Positions 6,840-9,048 of a DNA stretch of 9,048 nt are shown piece by piece. The notes beneath the pieces were generated by a model. The model was given only the letters and a program-made list of their open reading frames with translations. It was not told the origin of the DNA and ran no database searches. Every line of letters starts with the position of its first letter. Position 1 is the first letter of the stretch. Both the position numbers and the translations under genes were made by a program. The stretch is taken from contig CAMXZR010000069.1 in assembly GCA_947253595.1 (NCBI GenBank), positions 1 to 9,048 of the forward strand, read 5' to 3'. The DNA comes from an uncultured Olsenella sp. (GTDB taxonomy: Bacteria > Actinomycetota > Coriobacteriia > Coriobacteriales > Atopobiaceae).

Positions 6840-6841
6840 AC

Positions 6842-7351
6842 CTAGGCCCTGTAGTGCAGGCGCAGCCGCTCCGCGACGGCGGGGGGCACGAGGAAGCTTA
6901 CGTCGGAGCCCAGCGCTGCCAGCTCCCGGACTATGGAGGACGAGACGTAGCCGTACTGAGGGTTCGACATGACGAAGACCGACTCGACGTCGGGGGCCAT
7001 GTGGCTGTTGAGGTCGGCCTGCTGGAGCTCGTACTCGAAGTCGGTCATGGCTCTGAGGCCCTTGACCACGCCACCCGCCCCGACCTCGCGGCAGAAGGAC
7101 ATGAGGAGGCCCGAGAAGGGACGCACCTCCACGCCCTTGATCCCGACCTCGCGGAGCGAGGAGCAAAGCATCTCGACGCGCTCGTCGAGCGAGAATGCGG
7201 GACCCGTGCCCCTCTTGTTGGCCGAGGCCGCCACAGCCACGGTGACCTGCGAGAAGAGCCTGCTCGTGCGCTGTATGACGTCGAGGTGGCCGTAGGTCAC
7301 CGGGTCGAAGGTGCCGGGCACCACCACGTGGCTGATCCTGTCGTCCGCCAT
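6842..7351 (-). CDS. coaD: Phosphopantetheine adenylyltransferase
   Basis: CoaD joins ATP and 4'-phosphopantetheine to form dephospho-CoA, the penultimate step of coenzyme A synthesis. The 169-residue product has the usual size and the nucleotidyltransferase features: PGTFDPVTYGHLDVI with the TxGH motif at residues 19-22, a lysine at 46 before FSLDERVEML, VVKGLRAMTDFEYELQQADLN at 95-115, and the C-terminal YGYVSSSIVREL (134-143), which replaces the commoner FISSS. The ATG follows the rsmD stop with no gap; AGGAGG lies inside the end of rsmD, 6 bases upstream. rsmD-coaD is a very common bacterial pair. A short inverted repeat follows its stop, so it may end the recG-rsmD-coaD transcript. Confidence 0.97.
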   Translation of the reverse strand: MADDRISHVVVPGTFDPVTYGHLDVIQRTSRLFSQVTVAVAASANKRGTGPAFSLDERVEMLCSSLREVGIKGVEVRPFSGLLMSFCREVGAGGVVKGLRAMTDFEYELQQADLNSHMAPDVESVFVMSNPQYGYVSSSIVRELAALGSDVSFLVPPAVAERLRLHYRA

Positions 7352-7945
7352 CTATTCCTCCTGCAGCCTGTAGAGCGTGACCGTCGTGATCCCGTGGGAC
7401 TTCGTGCTTATGGCGCTCGCGTCCGGGAGCTCGAGCGCATCCGCATCGGAGGCCCGTTCGTAGAGGACGAGGCAGCCCGGAGCGAGCCGGCCCGACGAGC
7501 GCAGGTCGGCGACCAGCCCTGCGACCGAGCTCGCGGGAAGCGCGTAGGGCGGGTCGAGCACGACGACGGAGAAGGGGCCACCCGGCACGCGGCCGCGCTG
7601 GGCCAGCCTCAGGACGTCGCCGCACGCCACGCGGGCGAGCAAGCCGGCCTCTCCTGCGGCGAGCGCCTCCACGTTGCGCCTGACGCGTCCCGCCGCCGCC
7701 CTGTCGCGCTCCACGAAGCAGCAGGACTGCGCCCCACGCGAGAGTAGCTCGAGTCCTATGGCGCCCGACCCCGCGAAGGCGTCGAGCACCCGCTGTCCCG
7801 AGAGGTCCAAGCCGCAGGCCGACATGACCATAGACGCCATCGACTCGCGGGTCCGGTCTGCCGTGGGTCGCGTCACCACGCGACCGTCCGGCGCCTCGAT
7901 GGGACGCCCCCTCCACCTTCCTCCCACCATGCGAATGCGGCTCAT
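7352..7945 (-). CDS. rsmD: 16S rRNA (guanine966-N2)-methyltransferase RsmD
   Basis: RsmD methylates G966 of 16S rRNA in the small subunit, using S-adenosylmethionine. The 197-residue product starts MSRIRMVGGRWRGRPIEAPD and has RPTADRTRESM at 27-37, the SAM-binding motif LDAFAGSGAIGLELLSRGA at 54-72, an acidic loop around FVERDRAA, and the catalytic DPPY at 131-134. The ATG at 7945 is chosen because similarity starts here, GGAG lies 5 bases upstream, and it overlaps the recG stop as ATGA, a typical coupled arrangement. The frame is open further upstream to 8071, but that part is proline/arginine-rich sequence antiparallel in style to the recG frame and does not belong to the family. Confidence 0.96.
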   Translation of the reverse strand: MSRIRMVGGRWRGRPIEAPDGRVVTRPTADRTRESMASMVMSACGLDLSGQRVLDAFAGSGAIGLELLSRGAQSCCFVERDRAAAGRVRRNVEALAAGEAGLLARVACGDVLRLAQRGRVPGGPFSVVVLDPPYALPASSVAGLVADLRSSGRLAPGCLVLYERASDADALELPDASAISTKSHGITTVTLYRLQEE

Positions 7946-9048
7946 GCCCGCTCCATCTCCTCGAAGTAGCTGGGAAAGCGGTCCCTCACCTCGAGGGCGA
8001 GGGGCCGATGGTCGTCTTCCGAGAGCGAGGGGTCGACGGAGAGGAGGGCGAGCGCGTCCTCGCGGGCCCACTCGGCGATTCCGGCGTCGGTCGCGAGGTC
8101 CGCCACGCGCAGCGACACGCTGCTGCCGTGCTGGCGGTACCCCAGCACCTCTCCCTCGTGCCTAAGTTCGAGGTCGAGCTCGGCGAGCTCGAAGCCGTCG
8201 TCGGTCGACTCCAATGCCGCCAGGCGCCTACGGGCGGGCGTACCCCTCTTGGCCGCACAGGACAGCCAGACGGAGCCCGCGACGGAGCCCCTGCCCACGC
8301 GGCCGCGAAGCTGATGGAGGGTGGCCAGGCCGAAGCGGTCGGCGTCCAGCACGAGCATCGCCGTGGCGTTGGGAACGTCGACGCCCACCTCGATGACCGT
8401 CGTGGACACCAGCACGTCGACCCGGCCCGCCGAGAACTCCTCCATGACGTGGTCCTTCTCTGCGGCAGGGAGGCGCCCCGTGAGCAGGCCGACCCTGAGC
8501 CCGGGAAGGACGCGCCTCTGCAGCTCCCGCTGGGTTGATATGGCGGAGTGCAGCCTCTTCGCCCCCGAGCGGACGGACTCGGGCACGTCCTCGAGCTCCG
8601 CCCCCTCGTCGGCGTCGTCCACGAGAGGGCACACCACGTACGCCTGGTGCCCCGCCTCGCAAGCCTCGCGCAGCGCGGCGTATGCGAGGTCCATGCTCTC
8701 TGGCGGTATCACCTTGGTGCTCGCACCGGCTCCGGGAACGGGACGGTGGCGGATGCGCGAGATGGAGAGGTCGCCGTAGAGCGAGAGCGCCAGGGTGCGC
8801 GGTATGGGGGTCGCGGTCATGGCCAGGAGGTCCGCCCCGGGACCCTTTCGCCTGAGGGCCGCGCGCTGGTCGACGCCAAAGCGATGCTGCTCGTCTATGA
8901 CGGCAAGCGAGAGGCGCCTGAACTCGAGGCCATCCGAGAGGAGCGCGGTGGTGCCGAAGATCGCGCAGGGCTCCCCCGAGGCGAGGAGCGCGGCCGTGCT
9001 CGCACGCCAGTACGCGCGGAAGCTCGGGCCCCTCCTCGACGTTGCGGG
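7942..9048 (-). CDS. recG: ATP-dependent DNA helicase RecG, 3' part
   Basis: RecG is a DNA translocase that remodels stalled replication forks and branch-migrates Holliday junctions. The 368 visible residues are the C-terminal half; the wedge domain, Walker A and start lie beyond the right edge. In order: GTTALLSDGLEF, the DEQH box in IDEQHRFGVDQRAALRRKG, MTATPIPRTLALSLYGDLS, then the second helicase domain with LLTGRLPAAEKDHVMEEF, VLVSTTVIEVGVDVPNATAM, DADRFGLATLHQLRGRVGRG and the TRG-like region FELAELDLELRHEGEVLGYRQHG. The last motif has HE and RQHG where many RecG proteins have GPG and RQSG. The frame is open from 9048 to the stop at 7942; the first 20 or so residues at the edge look less typical. 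The stop overlaps the rsmD start. Confidence 0.96.
   Translation of the reverse strand, partial: PATSRRGPSFRAYWRASTAALLASGEPCAIFGTTALLSDGLEFRRLSLAVIDEQHRFGVDQRAALRRKGPGADLLAMTATPIPRTLALSLYGDLSISRIRHRPVPGAGASTKVIPPESMDLAYAALREACEAGHQAYVVCPLVDDADEGAELEDVPESVRSGAKRLHSAISTQRELQRRVLPGLRVGLLTGRLPAAEKDHVMEEFSAGRVDVLVSTTVIEVGVDVPNATAMLVLDADRFGLATLHQLRGRVGRGSVAGSVWLSCAAKRGTPARRRLAALESTDDGFELAELDLELRHEGEVLGYRQHGSSVSLRVADLATDAGIAEWAREDALALLSVDPSLSEDDHRPLALEVRDRFPSYFEEMERA

Larger units (their letters stand above)
6657..6841. other. 185-base intergenic region between coaD and the coiled-coil gene
   Basis: The gap holds an inverted repeat immediately after the coaD stop (6821-6826 with 6834-6839, loop of 7, no T tract) and the TGCTAACAT element at 6727-6735. 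It is less GC rich around 6715-6740. It probably separates the recG-rsmD-coaD transcript from the next one. I see no gene in it. Confidence 0.5.

Noticed and set aside
6723..7916. 397-codon minus-strand open frame
   Set aside because: It overlaps rsmD and coaD, both clear from motifs, in another frame and has the low-complexity Arg/Gly/Ala composition of a shadow frame.
7946..8071. N-terminal extension of rsmD
   Set aside because: The extra 42 residues are Arg/Pro-rich shadow sequence of recG; the ATG at 7945 has a ribosome-binding site and the family N-terminus.
1..9048. Mobile elements, CRISPR arrays, tRNA or rRNA genes, defence or toxin systems
   Set aside because: No transposase motif, repeat-spacer pattern, cloverleaf or unexplained gene was seen; all clear genes are conserved housekeeping families on one strand.

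Overview
The window is a stretch of ordinary core chromosome from a high-GC Gram-positive bacterium. Third codon positions are almost all G or C. Gene order and protein details (an Rv2927c-like coiled-coil gene before a DUF177 gene, ACP with a GADSF site, RecG with an RQHG variant) point to Actinomycetota, most likely class Coriobacteriia (Olsenella/Atopobium-like). The class is an inference from remembered family features, not a search result. Every gene I can support lies on the minus strand, so transcription runs from high to low coordinates. I see no mobile element, CRISPR array, tRNA, rRNA or defence system.

In transcription order: recG (3' half only, from the right edge), rsmD (ATGA overlap with recG), coaD (starts directly after the rsmD stop), a 185-base gap with a small inverted repeat and a putative extended -10 promoter, a DivIVA/ATP-synthase-b-like coiled-coil protein gene, a DUF177 (YceD) gene 4 bases later, a 237-base gap with the best promoter in the window, rpmF (ribosomal protein L32), a strong terminator-like hairpin, plsX, acpP, rnc, and smc (C-terminal end beyond the left edge).

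The genes form known conserved neighbourhoods: DNA repair (recG), 16S rRNA methylation (rsmD), coenzyme A synthesis (coaD), the DUF177-rpmF pair, phospholipid precursor synthesis (plsX with its acyl carrier acpP), RNA processing (rnc) and chromosome organisation (smc). CoaD, AcpP and PlsX are linked by metabolism: CoA supplies the phosphopantetheine arm of AcpP, and PlsX converts acyl-ACP to acyl-phosphate.

The main oddity is that two normally essential or near-essential genes, smc and plsX, each need one +1 frame change to read as full-length proteins. Both sites are at short G/C runs and both shifts go the same way (one surplus base). Sequencing or assembly error is the simplest explanation, but genuine lesions or recoding are not excluded. 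Other points worth checking are the hairpin only 35 bases upstream of plsX, an Asp-to-Asn change at a metal-ligand position of RNase III, and a TGCTAACAT element shared by two intergenic regions. I found no convincing undescribed system.
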